Of a DNA stretch of 31,380 nt, positions 9,001 through 16,660 are shown in pieces. The DNA comes from DASUFE01 sp036274675 (lineage in GTDB: Bacteria > Pseudomonadota > Gammaproteobacteria > HTCC5015). Position numbers and translations under genes: made by a program. Below the pieces are notes generated by a model. The model was not told the DNA's origin. It searched no databases and worked only from the letters and a program-made list of their open reading frames with translations. Each line of letters starts with the position of its first letter. The first letter of the stretch is position 1. Location: contig DASUFE010000024.1 in assembly GCA_036274675.1 (NCBI GenBank), positions 1-31,380 on the forward strand. Direction: 5' to 3'.

Positions 9001-9530
9001 ACATTGGTGAAACTCGCGCCCATGCTGATCAGGGCGGTGTCGGCCTGGAACGGCAGGTTCATCGTCACCGCGCTGGTATAAAACACGGTACCGTTCTTGG
9101 CGTAAGTCACCACACCCGAGCGCGCCTCGATCCGCAGCACATCGCCGACAGTAACCGGAGTGTCGGCGCGATACTGCCCTTCTTCCTTCACCTCGGCATA
9201 ACCGCTCACCACTTTCAGGGCGAAGGGGATCTCGGTGGGCCGGGCGGTGGTGCTGTTGGGATTCAGGCCGATATAACGTATATAACTGGTGTCCGTGACC
9301 GGAAACTCGAGATAACCGTTGCCGGCGGGCGTGAACTGCTGCGATTCGGCGCCCGCGTCGAGGCAGCCGTCGCAACCGCCGGTCTTCTGCAAGGTATTGC
9401 CGCTGACGCTGGCATTCACGAGCTCGGTCCAGATAACGTTCTCGACCGTCTGCGCATGAGCCTGCAGGCCGCCCATGCACAAGAATGGCAGAACGAAGTG
9501 TTTGATTGCCCGGGAAAATCCCTGTTTCAT
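6096..9530 (-). CDS. Exported FG-GAP propeller protein with three GCDGC domains (copy 1)
   Basis: The 1144-residue product has a signal peptide (cleavage near AHA/QT, residue 26). Three domains of about 140 residues start ENVxWTxLVN and contain GCDGC, then GYLEF, GDVLRI and GVVxYxKNG. Poly-Ser linkers at about 183-236 and 396-461 separate them. A fibronectin-III-like segment (about 617-711; YRLLENPDG, YILQACNAAGC) leads into seven FG-GAP-like repeats (about 717-1144; pattern FGxSVALSxDGNTLAVGA...GINGDQ...GAVYVF) ending in GAVYLY. Repeats 4 and 5 are shortened. The N-terminal domains resemble bacterial lectin-like or SPRY-like beta-sandwiches, but with an added Cys pair; the ligand is unknown. 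Start ATG 9530 has GGGA five bases upstream, and the same upstream sequence precedes the next paralogue. No enzymatic motif was seen. A role in adhesion or polymer binding is inference. Confidence 0.88.
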   Translation of the reverse strand: MKQGFSRAIKHFVLPFLCMGGLQAHAQTVENVIWTELVNASVSGNTLQKTGGCDGCLDAGAESQQFTPAGNGYLEFPVTDTSYIRYIGLNPNSTTARPTEIPFALKVVSGYAEVKEEGQYRADTPVTVGDVLRIEARSGVVTYAKNGTVFYTSAVTMNLPFQADTALISMGASFTNVRITVAGSGSSSSSSSSSSSSSSSSSSSSSSSSSSSSSSSSSSSSSSSSSSSSSSSSSGGSSGGTAENVVWTSLVNVTASGNSLQKTGGCDGCQDAGAVSQQQITSNGGYLEFTVAETGPVLYVGLNNNSTGTGVTELPFAIKLVGGYAEAREHDQYRNDIDVGAGDVLRISVESGVVKYYKNGFLFSISGTAPVFPLRADASLISSGSTLGNARITISGGGSSSSSSSSSSSSSSSSSSSSSSSSSTSSSSSSSTSSSSSSSSSSSSSSSSSSSSSSSSSSSSSSGGGAIIENVVWTDLVNATDDGAFLRKTDGCDGCQDAGAVSQQQLTSVNGYLEFTVSGTNLVRYIGLNHNSTGTSAAEIPFAIKLVSGYAEVRELGMYRADIPVADGDVLRIEVRSGVVSYFKNGGLFYISGSTASYPLRVDAALLSSGASLANARVYGFTAPTLRLALLRTRVFHFTWGDVIGETEYRLLENPDGVSGYNLVATMPADTVSYDLEVFLPDRVNASYILQACNAAGCTDSPQAVVRGTLAEAVGYVKASNAGGQDRFGGVIAFSDDGSTLAISAVEEDSAATGINGNQNDNTASDSGAVYIFVRGAAGWNQQAYIKASNTDMFDNFGNSIALSADGNTLAVGAWAKESVAAGTSAPGFNESIEGYGAAYVFVRNGGNWTQQAYLRSSNPDKSDLFGASVALSGDGNTLAVGARSEDSAATGINGDQSDNSALESGAVYVFVRNGGAWTQQAYLKASDVPVYPSYGWFGASVAMSEDGNTLAVGADRLNKVYIFMRNTGNWSQQASMPTSGRTIALSNDGNTLATGAPESGLVQVFVRNTGTWTHQSDLKASNTQMFDHFGSSVALSGDGNILAVGAELEWSSATGINGNQQDRSAREAGAAYILKRNAGNWSHHAYIKASNTQDGDYFGGAIALSGDGATLAVGSDREDSSATGVNGDQSNNSAGFSGAVYLY
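8350..8805 (-). repeat. GCDGC domain module nearly identical to 12500-12965
   Basis: Domain 2 of the 6096-9530 gene matches domain 1 of the 9612-13049 gene almost residue for residue (QQQITSNGG, VAETGPVLY, EAREHDQYRNDIDVGAGDVL). The DNA is also close to identical over long runs, while flanking domains are more divergent. Confidence 0.7.
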
Positions 9531-9611
9531 AAAATCCCATCCATTGGAATCAAATTGTCCGATGGGCGCAGCAGGCGTGATTCCGTTACCGCCCGCCCGC
9601 CCTGAAAAATC

Positions 9612-12600
9612 TCAATACAAATACACCGCGCCACTGCCGGGAGCTGATCTGTCACTCTGATTGCCGTTAAGATTAACGGCATTGCTGTCCTCACCCTCGG
9701 CGCCGACCGCAAGCAGGCTGCCGTCGGCTGTCAGCGCCAGCGAATACCCGAAGCGCGCCCATTCCTGGGTGTTCGACGGTTTCACATAGGCAAGCAATGT
9801 CCAGGCGCCCGCGCTGCGGGTGAAGATATTGGCTGAACCGGCGTGTTGGACGGACATATCACTCCGATCGCCATTAATGCCGGAGGCGGCGCCCCATTCG
9901 AGGTTCGATCCCACCGCCAGCATATTGCCGTCATCGGAGAGGGCCAGCGCCGGCTGCGATCCGCTCACAAATGTCTGCTGTGTCCAGTTACCGGCGTCAT
10001 GTGTAAAGATGTACACCCTATCGCCCGTTCCCGCCGCAAGCGTACCGCCATCACCCGACAACGCTACGGAACTGCCGAACTCGGAATCGGTTTCGGAATT
10101 CGAAGCTCTTACATGGGCCTGCTGTGACCAGTTACCGAAATCTTGGCTGAAAACGTAAACCGCTCCGCTGACGGGCGAGTCCGGCTCGCCGGGTGAGCCT
10201 GCCGCGAGAGTGCGGCCGTCCGCCGACAGCGCGATCCTCCAGCCGAATTGATCGCTCTCCCGCGTGTGCGCGGACTTTATATATGCCTGCTGCGTCCAGC
10301 TTCCGGTGTTGCGTTTGAATACATAGACCGCGCCGCTTCTGAAGGCCAGTTTGTTCTGGGGGCCATTGATGCCGGTGGCGTTGCTGCTTTCATGGGGCGC
10401 CCCCACCGCCAGGGTATTACCGTCGCCGGATAGCGCGATGTCCATCCCAAAATGATCGGCAGTGTCGGTATTGGAAGCCTTGATATAAGCCTGCTGCATC
10501 CAGGTTCCCGCGCTGCTCCGCGCATAGACATAAACCGCGCCGCTGTCCCAGGCCAGGTCATTGTGCTGATCGCCGTTGACGCCGGTGGCATTACTGTCTT
10601 CCAGCGGCGCTGCAACCGCCAGTGTATTGCCGTCCGCCGACAGCACCACCCTGGAGCCGAACTCGTCGTCCTTGCCGGTGTTGGACGCTTTCACATAAGC
10701 CTGATGAACCCAACCGTCGGCGCCGGCGATGCCGGCCGGTGCGGTATCGCGGGTTAAAACATAAACCGCGCCGCTGTTCACGACTGAGTTATCGCCCTGA
10801 TTACCGTTGATGCCGGTGGCATTGCTGTCTTCCGTCCATGCTCCAACCGCCATGGTGCCGCCATCCGCTGCCAGCGCAACCGCCCGGCCGAAACCGTCTC
10901 CTATGTCGGTATTGGAGGATTTGACATATCCGATTCCCGAAGCGAGCGTACCGCTGACAATAACCGGCTCCGAATCCGCGCAACCGGCTGCGTTGCAGGC
11001 CTGCAGGATATAGCGGGCGCTGGCGCGCGCCGGCAGGAATACCTGATGCGTGTGGCAGACCGCATCGCCGGGGGCCGTCGCAACCTGAGTATACCCGGCG
11101 GTGCCGTCGGCATTTTCCAGCAGCCGGTAATCCGTTACCCCGCCGACATCGTTCCAGTCGAAGCGGAAAAGCTTTGTCCGCATGGGTGTGAGTTTGAGCG
11201 CAGGCGGACCGAAGGCGGATCCGGCACTGTTAACGGTGAAGCCGGAAACGCGCACCCTGGCCACGGTTGCGCCGATACTCATAAGCGCGGTATCGGCGCG
11301 CAAGGGATAAGTTGCCCTTGCGCCACTGGTATAGAACACGCTGCCATTCTTGGCGTAACTTATGACGCCCGATTGCACAGCGATCCGCAACACGTCGCCC
11401 GTGACAACCGGAATATCCCAGCGGTACTGGTTGTTTTCGCGCACCTCGGCGTAACCGTTTACCAGTTTGATGGCGAACGGAATTTCTGCCGGGCTGGCGC
11501 CGGTACTGTTGTGGTTCAGTCCGATATAGCGCACCAGATTCGTTTCGGAGACCGGAAACTCCAGATATCCGCTGCCGGAGCTGATTTGCTGCTGCGATAC
11601 AGCGCCCGAATCCTGGCAGCTGTCACAACCTCCGGTCTTCTGCACGCCGCCGCAGCTGGCGACGGCATTGACCAGATCAGTCCATACGACATGTTCAGTG
11701 ATTGGACCGCTGCCGGTGGAACTCGAACTGGATGAGCTCGACGAAGACGAGCTGCTCGAAGATGAACTGCTGGCACTGGAGGAGGATGAGCTGGAGCTGC
11801 TGCTACTGCTGGATGAGCTCGAACTGCTGGATGAACCGGTGGAGCCGGTTGTAGAACTGGACGAGCTGCTGCTTGAACTCGAAGACGCGCCGCCACTGCC
11901 GAAATTCGTAATCCTGGCGTTGCTCAGGGTTGCGCCGAAGCTGGTCAATGCCGTATCGACGCGCAAGGGAAAGACCGGCGTGGTGCCGCTGATGGAAAAC
12001 AGGAACCCGTTTTTGTAGTACTTCACCACGCCCGATTCCACCGCAATGCGCAGCACATCCCCGGTGACGACATCGATGTCGTTGCGATACTGGTCGCGCT
12101 CACGGGCTTCCGCATAACCGCCGATCAGCCGGATCGCGTATGGAATCTCCGCCGCGCTCGTGCCGGTGCTGTTGTTATTGAGCCCGATGTAGCGCACCAG
12201 ATTGGTTTCGGACACGGTGAATTCGAGATAACCGCCGCCGGAATCGATCTGCTGCTGCGAGACGGCGCCCGCATCCTGGCAGCCGTCGCAGCCGCCGGTC
12301 TTCTGCAGGGAATTGCCGTTGGCGGTGACATTGGCCAGACTGGTCCATACAACATTCCCCGTAACCGGTCCGCCGCTACTACTGCTACTGGAGGACGAGC
12401 TTGAAGAAGAGGAACTGCTGCTACTGCTCGATGAGCTGGAACCTGAAGAGCTGCTCGAAGATGAGCTGCTTGAGCTTGAACTGCTACTGGCGCCGCCGCT
12501 GGAAACATTAATCCGCGCATTGCTCAGGGTGGAGCCCGAGCTGATAAAGGCGGTATCGGCCCGCAGCGGATAGCCTGGCGCAGCGCTGCTGACCGAGAAC

Positions 12601-13049
12601 AGGAAGCCGTTTTTGTAATACTTCACGACGCCCGACTCCACCGAGATGCGCAATACATCCCCGGCTCCGACATCGATGTCATTGCGATACTGGTCATGCT
12701 CGCGGGCTTCCGCATAGCCGCCCACCAGCTTGATCGAAAAGGGGATTTCCGCGACACCGGTGCCGGTGCTGTTGTTGTTCAGGCCGGCGTAGAGCACCGG
12801 CCCGGTTTCAGCGACGGTGAATTCGATATATCCGCCGTTGGATGTAATCTGCTGCTGCGACACGGCGCCCGCGTCCTGGCAGCCGTCGCAGCCGCCGGTC
12901 TTCTGCAAGGTGGTACCGTTGATGCTGACGTTGGAAAGATTAGTCCATGTCACGTTCTCGGTCTGTGCGTGTGCCGGCATGACACCCATGCATACAAACG
13001 GCAGAACAATCCATTTAATGATCGATGCCCGAAAAAATCCCTGTTTCAT
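9612..13049 (-). CDS. Exported FG-GAP propeller protein with three GCDGC domains (copy 2)
   Basis: The 1145-residue paralogue has the same plan as its neighbours: signal peptide (MKQGFF...AHAQ), three GCDGC domains, two Ser-rich linkers (about 186-225 and 387-444, the latter containing TTGSTGS), a fibronectin-III-like segment and seven FG-GAP-like repeats ending in GAVYLY. Domain 3 has GCDSC and an extra Cys pair near SCGGV. Its first GCDGC domain is almost identical to the second domain of the next gene downstream, which suggests recent module exchange. ATG 13049 was chosen because its product aligns with the paralogue signal peptides and GGA lies just upstream; ATG 13058 is in frame three codons earlier. 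It starts 76 bp after the preceding stop, and that gap contains an 8-bp GC hairpin. Confidence 0.88.
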   Translation of the reverse strand: MKQGFFRASIIKWIVLPFVCMGVMPAHAQTENVTWTNLSNVSINGTTLQKTGGCDGCQDAGAVSQQQITSNGGYIEFTVAETGPVLYAGLNNNSTGTGVAEIPFSIKLVGGYAEAREHDQYRNDIDVGAGDVLRISVESGVVKYYKNGFLFSVSSAAPGYPLRADTAFISSGSTLSNARINVSSGGASSSSSSSSSSSSSSSGSSSSSSSSSSSSSSSSSSSSSSGGPVTGNVVWTSLANVTANGNSLQKTGGCDGCQDAGAVSQQQIDSGGGYLEFTVSETNLVRYIGLNNNSTGTSAAEIPYAIRLIGGYAEARERDQYRNDIDVVTGDVLRIAVESGVVKYYKNGFLFSISGTTPVFPLRVDTALTSFGATLSNARITNFGSGGASSSSSSSSSSSTTGSTGSSSSSSSSSSSSSSSSSSSSASSSSSSSSSSSSSSSSSSTGSGPITEHVVWTDLVNAVASCGGVQKTGGCDSCQDSGAVSQQQISSGSGYLEFPVSETNLVRYIGLNHNSTGASPAEIPFAIKLVNGYAEVRENNQYRWDIPVVTGDVLRIAVQSGVISYAKNGSVFYTSGARATYPLRADTALMSIGATVARVRVSGFTVNSAGSAFGPPALKLTPMRTKLFRFDWNDVGGVTDYRLLENADGTAGYTQVATAPGDAVCHTHQVFLPARASARYILQACNAAGCADSEPVIVSGTLASGIGYVKSSNTDIGDGFGRAVALAADGGTMAVGAWTEDSNATGINGNQGDNSVVNSGAVYVLTRDTAPAGIAGADGWVHQAYVKASNTGKDDEFGSRVVLSADGNTLAVAAPLEDSNATGVNGDQHNDLAWDSGAVYVYARSSAGTWMQQAYIKASNTDTADHFGMDIALSGDGNTLAVGAPHESSNATGINGPQNKLAFRSGAVYVFKRNTGSWTQQAYIKSAHTRESDQFGWRIALSADGRTLAAGSPGEPDSPVSGAVYVFSQDFGNWSQQAHVRASNSETDSEFGSSVALSGDGGTLAAGTGDRVYIFTHDAGNWTQQTFVSGSQPALALSDDGNMLAVGSNLEWGAASGINGDRSDMSVQHAGSANIFTRSAGAWTLLAYVKPSNTQEWARFGYSLALTADGSLLAVGAEGEDSNAVNLNGNQSDRSAPGSGAVYLY
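12500..12965 (-). repeat. GCDGC domain module nearly identical to 8350-8805
   Basis: Counterpart of the module at 8350-8805. The two sit at different ordinal positions in their genes (first here, second there), which fits unequal exchange rather than simple whole-gene duplication. Confidence 0.7.
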
Positions 13050-13086
13050 AAAATCCATCCATTGGAATCAGTTGTCCGAAGGCGCG

Positions 13087-13111
13087 GCAGGCGGGACTCC
13101 GAACCGCCTGC
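13087..13111 (-). other. Intercistronic hairpin in the FG-GAP operon
   Basis: GCAGGCGG (13087-13094) and CCGCCTGC (13104-13111) form an 8-bp stem with a 9-base loop in the 76-bp gap between FG-GAP copies 3 and 2. No T tract follows on the minus strand. The following gap (9531-9611) is homologous in sequence but has a weaker stem. Confidence 0.5.
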
Positions 13112-13125
13112 TCGCCTGGAAAATC

Positions 13126-16100
13126 TCAATACAGATACACGGCGCCGTAATTGGTCAGGTTCGGATTGCCGCTCGGCTGGTCCTGATCGCCGTTAATACC
13201 GGTGGCGGCGCTGTCTTCGAGAATGGCTCCGACCGCGAGCGTGCCGCCGTCGCCGGATAAGGCAAGCGACCAGCCGAAGGCGTCGCTGATGGTTTCTTCG
13301 TTATCTGGGTCGTAAGTCGCGGGTGCCGTGTCGGGAGCCTTCACATAAACCTCGCCTCCCCAGCTGCCGGCGTCGCGGGTGTAGACATAGACGGCGCCGC
13401 TCTCAGTGGAAGAGTTGTCAGTCTTGTCGCCGTTGATCCCGGTGACGGCGCTGTCCTCTTCGTAGGCGCTCACTGCGAGAGTATTGCCGTCGCCTGACAA
13501 CGACAGGGCATAGCCAAAGCGGTCGAACGATTCCATGTTCGAAGCCTTCAAAGAAGCCTGCAAGCTCCAGGCGCCGGCGCTGCGAATGAAGATATGGGCC
13601 CCGCCCGTGGTACCGCCCTCACCGGCGGCCAGCGTGTCGCCATCATCCGACAGAGCCGTCGCATAGCCCAGCTCCCTCGTGTCCGGCGCCGTTATATAGG
13701 CCTGATGAACCCAACCGCCGGCATTGCGGGCATAGACATAGAGCGCGCCGCTCTGCGTACCGCCAAATGTTCCAATATCGTGAATGGCTCCCACAGCCAG
13801 GGTATCGCCACTCTCTGACAGCGCCACCGACCAGCCGAACAGGTCATCCCATTGAATGCCGGGCCTGGAATCGAAGGGAGCCTTGACAAAGGCCTGCTGG
13901 ATCCAGACGCCCGCGTTGCGGCTGAAGACATAGGCGGCGCCGCTGTTCGAACCCGATTCATTGGTCTGCGCACTGTTGACGCCGTTGGGCTGGCTGTCCT
14001 CCAGATACGCGCCGACGGCAAGGGTGGCGCCATCGCCCGACAACGCCACGGTATGACCGAAGAAATCGTTATCCCCCGTGTTGGAGGCTTTAACATAGGC
14101 TTCGCGCGTCCAGCTACCGCCGCTGCGCACATAGACAAAAACCGCGCCGCTGTTGGTCACCAGGCCGGTATTCACTCCGTTGATGCCGACGGCATTGCCG
14201 TCTTCCTGCTCGGAGCCGATCGCAAGAGTATTGCCATCGTCTGACAAGGCCACGGCGTTGCCGAATTCTCCGTCCAGATAGGCTTGTTGCACCCAGCGAC
14301 CGGCAGTGCGGGTAAATATATTGACGCCATGACTGATGCCCCGCCGGTATCCTCCCACCACGAGAGTATTGCCATCACGTGACAGATCCACCGCGTAACC
14401 GAACCAGCGGTTTGGCAAGGCATCGCCGGGTTTGACGTAACCCACCGCCTCGGCCAGCGTGCCGCTCACCATTACCGGCGCCGAGTCGGCGCAGCCCGTG
14501 CTGTTGCAGGCCTGCAGGATATAGCTCGCGTTGATGCGGCCCGGCAGGAACACCTCCAGATCGTGATCGATACTGTTCGCCGGAATCGTCGCAATCTGCG
14601 AATAACCGGAAACTCCATCGGCATTTTCCAGCAGCCGGTATTCGGTTTCACCGCTGACATCCTGCCAGGTGAAACGGAAAACCTTGGTCTGCCTGGACGT
14701 CAGTGTCACGACCGGCGCCTGCAAGGCGGAGCCGCTGCCGCCGCTGAAACCGATCCTGGCATTGTTGATGGTGGCGCCGGAACTGAGTAATGCCGTATCC
14801 GCGCGCAAGGGAAAGACCGGGCTTGCGGCGCTGGTGGAGAACACAATGCCGTTCTTCGAATACTTCACAACGCCGGATTCCACCGCGATGCGCAACACAT
14901 CACCGGTGACAACCGGGACATCATTGCGATACTGGCCGTTTTCACGCGCCTCCGCATAGCCGCTCACCAGCTTGATGGCGAAGGGGATTTCCGCCGCGCC
15001 GGTGCCGGTGCTGCTGTTATTCAGCCCGACATAGCGCACCAGATTCGTTTCGGAGACTGTGAATTCAAGATGCCCGTCGCCGCTGAGCTGTTGCTGCGAC
15101 ACCGCGCCCGCATCCTGGCAGCCGTCGCAACCGCCGGACTTCTGCAGCGAATTGCCGCTGGCGGTGACATTGACGGGATCGGTCCAGATCACATTCTGCA
15201 CCCCGCCGCTGCCGCTGGAAGAGCTGGACGAGCTGCTGCTCGAAGATGAACTGCTGGAACTGGATGAAGATGAGCTTGAGCTGCTGCTTGAACTGGAACT
15301 GCTGGAACTCGATGAAGATGACGAACTGGAACTACTGCTGCTTGAAGAACTTGATGAAGATGAACCGCCGCCAAAACCCGCGATCCGCGCGTTGCCCAAG
15401 GTCGCGCCCGAGCTGATAAACGCGCTGTCGACCCGCAAGGGGAAAACGGGGGCAGTGCCGCTGGTGTAGAACAGGAAGCCGTTCTTGTAGTATTTCACCA
15501 TTCCCGATTCCACCGCGACGCGCATCACATCGCCGCTGCCGGCGGTAACGTCGGCCCGATACTGGCCGTTTTCGCGCACCTCGGCGTAACCGCCGACCAG
15601 TTTGATGGCGAATGGAATCTCCGCGGCGCCGGTGCCGGTACTGTTGTTATTCAGGCCGGCGAAGAGCACCGGCCCGGTTTCGGCCACGGTGAACTCGAGA
15701 TATCCGTTGCCGGAAGTCAATTGCTGCTGTGATACGGCACCCGCGTCCTGGCAGCCGTCGCAACCGCCGGTCTTCAGCAAGGAATTACCGCTGGCGGTGA
15801 CATTGACCAGACTGGTCCAGGCCACATTCTCCGCCGCCGCGCCGCTGCTGCTGCTGCTCGAAGAGCTTGAACTGCTGCTTGAAGACGAACTGGAGCTGCT
15901 ACTGCTCGAAGATGATGAACTGCTGCTTGAGCTCGAACTGCTGGAACTCGAAGAAGATGAACTGCTCGACGATGAGCCGGCTGCGCCGGCAAAATTTAAC
16001 CGCGCCTGGGTCAGCGTCCCGCCCATGCTGGTGAACAGGGAGTTCGCCCACAAGGGATAGGTTGGCGCGGCGGTGCTGGTGTAAAACACCACGCCGTTCT

Positions 16101-16536
16101 TGGAATACCGGACCACGCCCGACTGCACCGAGATGCGCAATACATCCCCTGTGACGATGGGCGCATCCGCGCGGTACTGTGCGTATTCCTTGGCTTCGGC
16201 ATACCCGTTCACCATCCGGATGGCGAAGGGCATCTCCGTGGAGCTGACGAGGTTCCTTCCCAGAGGACAGAGACTGATGTATCGCACCAGATTGGTTTCG
16301 GAGACCGTGATCTCGACATAGCCGTCGCCGGATTCCAGCTTCTGCTGCGAGATCGCGCCCGCGTCCAGACAACCGTCGCAGCCGGAGGTCTTCTGCAGCG
16401 TGGTGCCGCTGAGGGTCACATTTGAAAGACCGGTCCAGATCACGTCCTGCGTTTGGGCGCGCGCGCCCATGGAACCCGCGCAGGCGAGTAACAGAATGAA
16501 ATATTTAATCAATTCGCCTAGAAATCCTTTTTTCAT
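13126..16536 (-). CDS. Exported FG-GAP propeller protein with three GCDGC domains (copy 3)
   Basis: The 1136-residue third paralogue has a signal peptide (MKKGFLGEL...GARAQ), three GCDGC domains, poly-Ser linkers at about 186-230 and 390-441, a fibronectin-III-like region and seven FG-GAP-like repeats. The first repeat is shortened and the last is lengthened by a PATYDPDNEE insertion. Two in-frame starts each have a Shine-Dalgarno sequence: ATG 16587 (GGGAGG, 4-base spacing) and ATG 16536 (GGAG, 5-base spacing). I prefer 16536 because its product matches the signal peptides of the other copies; the longer form would add 17 residues before the signal peptide. Its location in the cell is presumably extracellular or surface-attached. 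No catalytic motif was seen. Confidence 0.87.
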   Translation of the reverse strand: MKKGFLGELIKYFILLLACAGSMGARAQTQDVIWTGLSNVTLSGTTLQKTSGCDGCLDAGAISQQKLESGDGYVEITVSETNLVRYISLCPLGRNLVSSTEMPFAIRMVNGYAEAKEYAQYRADAPIVTGDVLRISVQSGVVRYSKNGVVFYTSTAAPTYPLWANSLFTSMGGTLTQARLNFAGAAGSSSSSSSSSSSSSSSSSSSSSSSSSSSSSSSSSSSSSSSSSSSSGAAAENVAWTSLVNVTASGNSLLKTGGCDGCQDAGAVSQQQLTSGNGYLEFTVAETGPVLFAGLNNNSTGTGAAEIPFAIKLVGGYAEVRENGQYRADVTAGSGDVMRVAVESGMVKYYKNGFLFYTSGTAPVFPLRVDSAFISSGATLGNARIAGFGGGSSSSSSSSSSSSSSSSSSSSSSSSSSSSSSSSSSSSSSSSSSSSSSSSSSGSGGVQNVIWTDPVNVTASGNSLQKSGGCDGCQDAGAVSQQQLSGDGHLEFTVSETNLVRYVGLNNSSTGTGAAEIPFAIKLVSGYAEARENGQYRNDVPVVTGDVLRIAVESGVVKYSKNGIVFSTSAASPVFPLRADTALLSSGATINNARIGFSGGSGSALQAPVVTLTSRQTKVFRFTWQDVSGETEYRLLENADGVSGYSQIATIPANSIDHDLEVFLPGRINASYILQACNSTGCADSAPVMVSGTLAEAVGYVKPGDALPNRWFGYAVDLSRDGNTLVVGGYRRGISHGVNIFTRTAGRWVQQAYLDGEFGNAVALSDDGNTLAIGSEQEDGNAVGINGVNTGLVTNSGAVFVYVRSGGSWTREAYVKASNTGDNDFFGHTVALSGDGATLAVGAYLEDSQPNGVNSAQTNESGSNSGAAYVFSRNAGVWIQQAFVKAPFDSRPGIQWDDLFGWSVALSESGDTLAVGAIHDIGTFGGTQSGALYVYARNAGGWVHQAYITAPDTRELGYATALSDDGDTLAAGEGGTTGGAHIFIRSAGAWSLQASLKASNMESFDRFGYALSLSGDGNTLAVSAYEEDSAVTGINGDKTDNSSTESGAVYVYTRDAGSWGGEVYVKAPDTAPATYDPDNEETISDAFGWSLALSGDGGTLAVGAILEDSAATGINGDQDQPSGNPNLTNYGAVYLY

Positions 16537-16602
16537 ACAATCTCCAGTCCATCCGGACATTTTCAAAAATTTTCGAAACTGGTTCATTGCGCCTCCCTGG
16601 AA

Positions 16603-16623
16603 GCCTCCGGAAAAACCGGAGGC
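16603..16623 (-). other. Intercistronic hairpin in the FG-GAP operon
   Basis: GCCTCCGG (16603-16610) and CCGGAGGC (16616-16623) form a perfect 8-bp stem with a 5-base loop, 38 bp after the lipoprotein stop and just upstream of the next start region. On the minus strand no T tract follows, so it is not a typical terminator. It may affect mRNA stability or differential expression within the operon. Confidence 0.55.
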
Positions 16624-16660
16624 TCATTAAAGGTCTCTCCTGGCCGAGAGGGGCGTAACG

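Noticed and set aside
8098..9081. Plus-strand ORFs very rich in Glu, Leu and Asp (also at 11668-12018, 12313-12573, 15059-15469 and 15602-16060)
   Set aside because: They are the complement of the poly-Ser linkers and neighbouring domains of the minus-strand genes; no ribosome-binding sites or independent family features.
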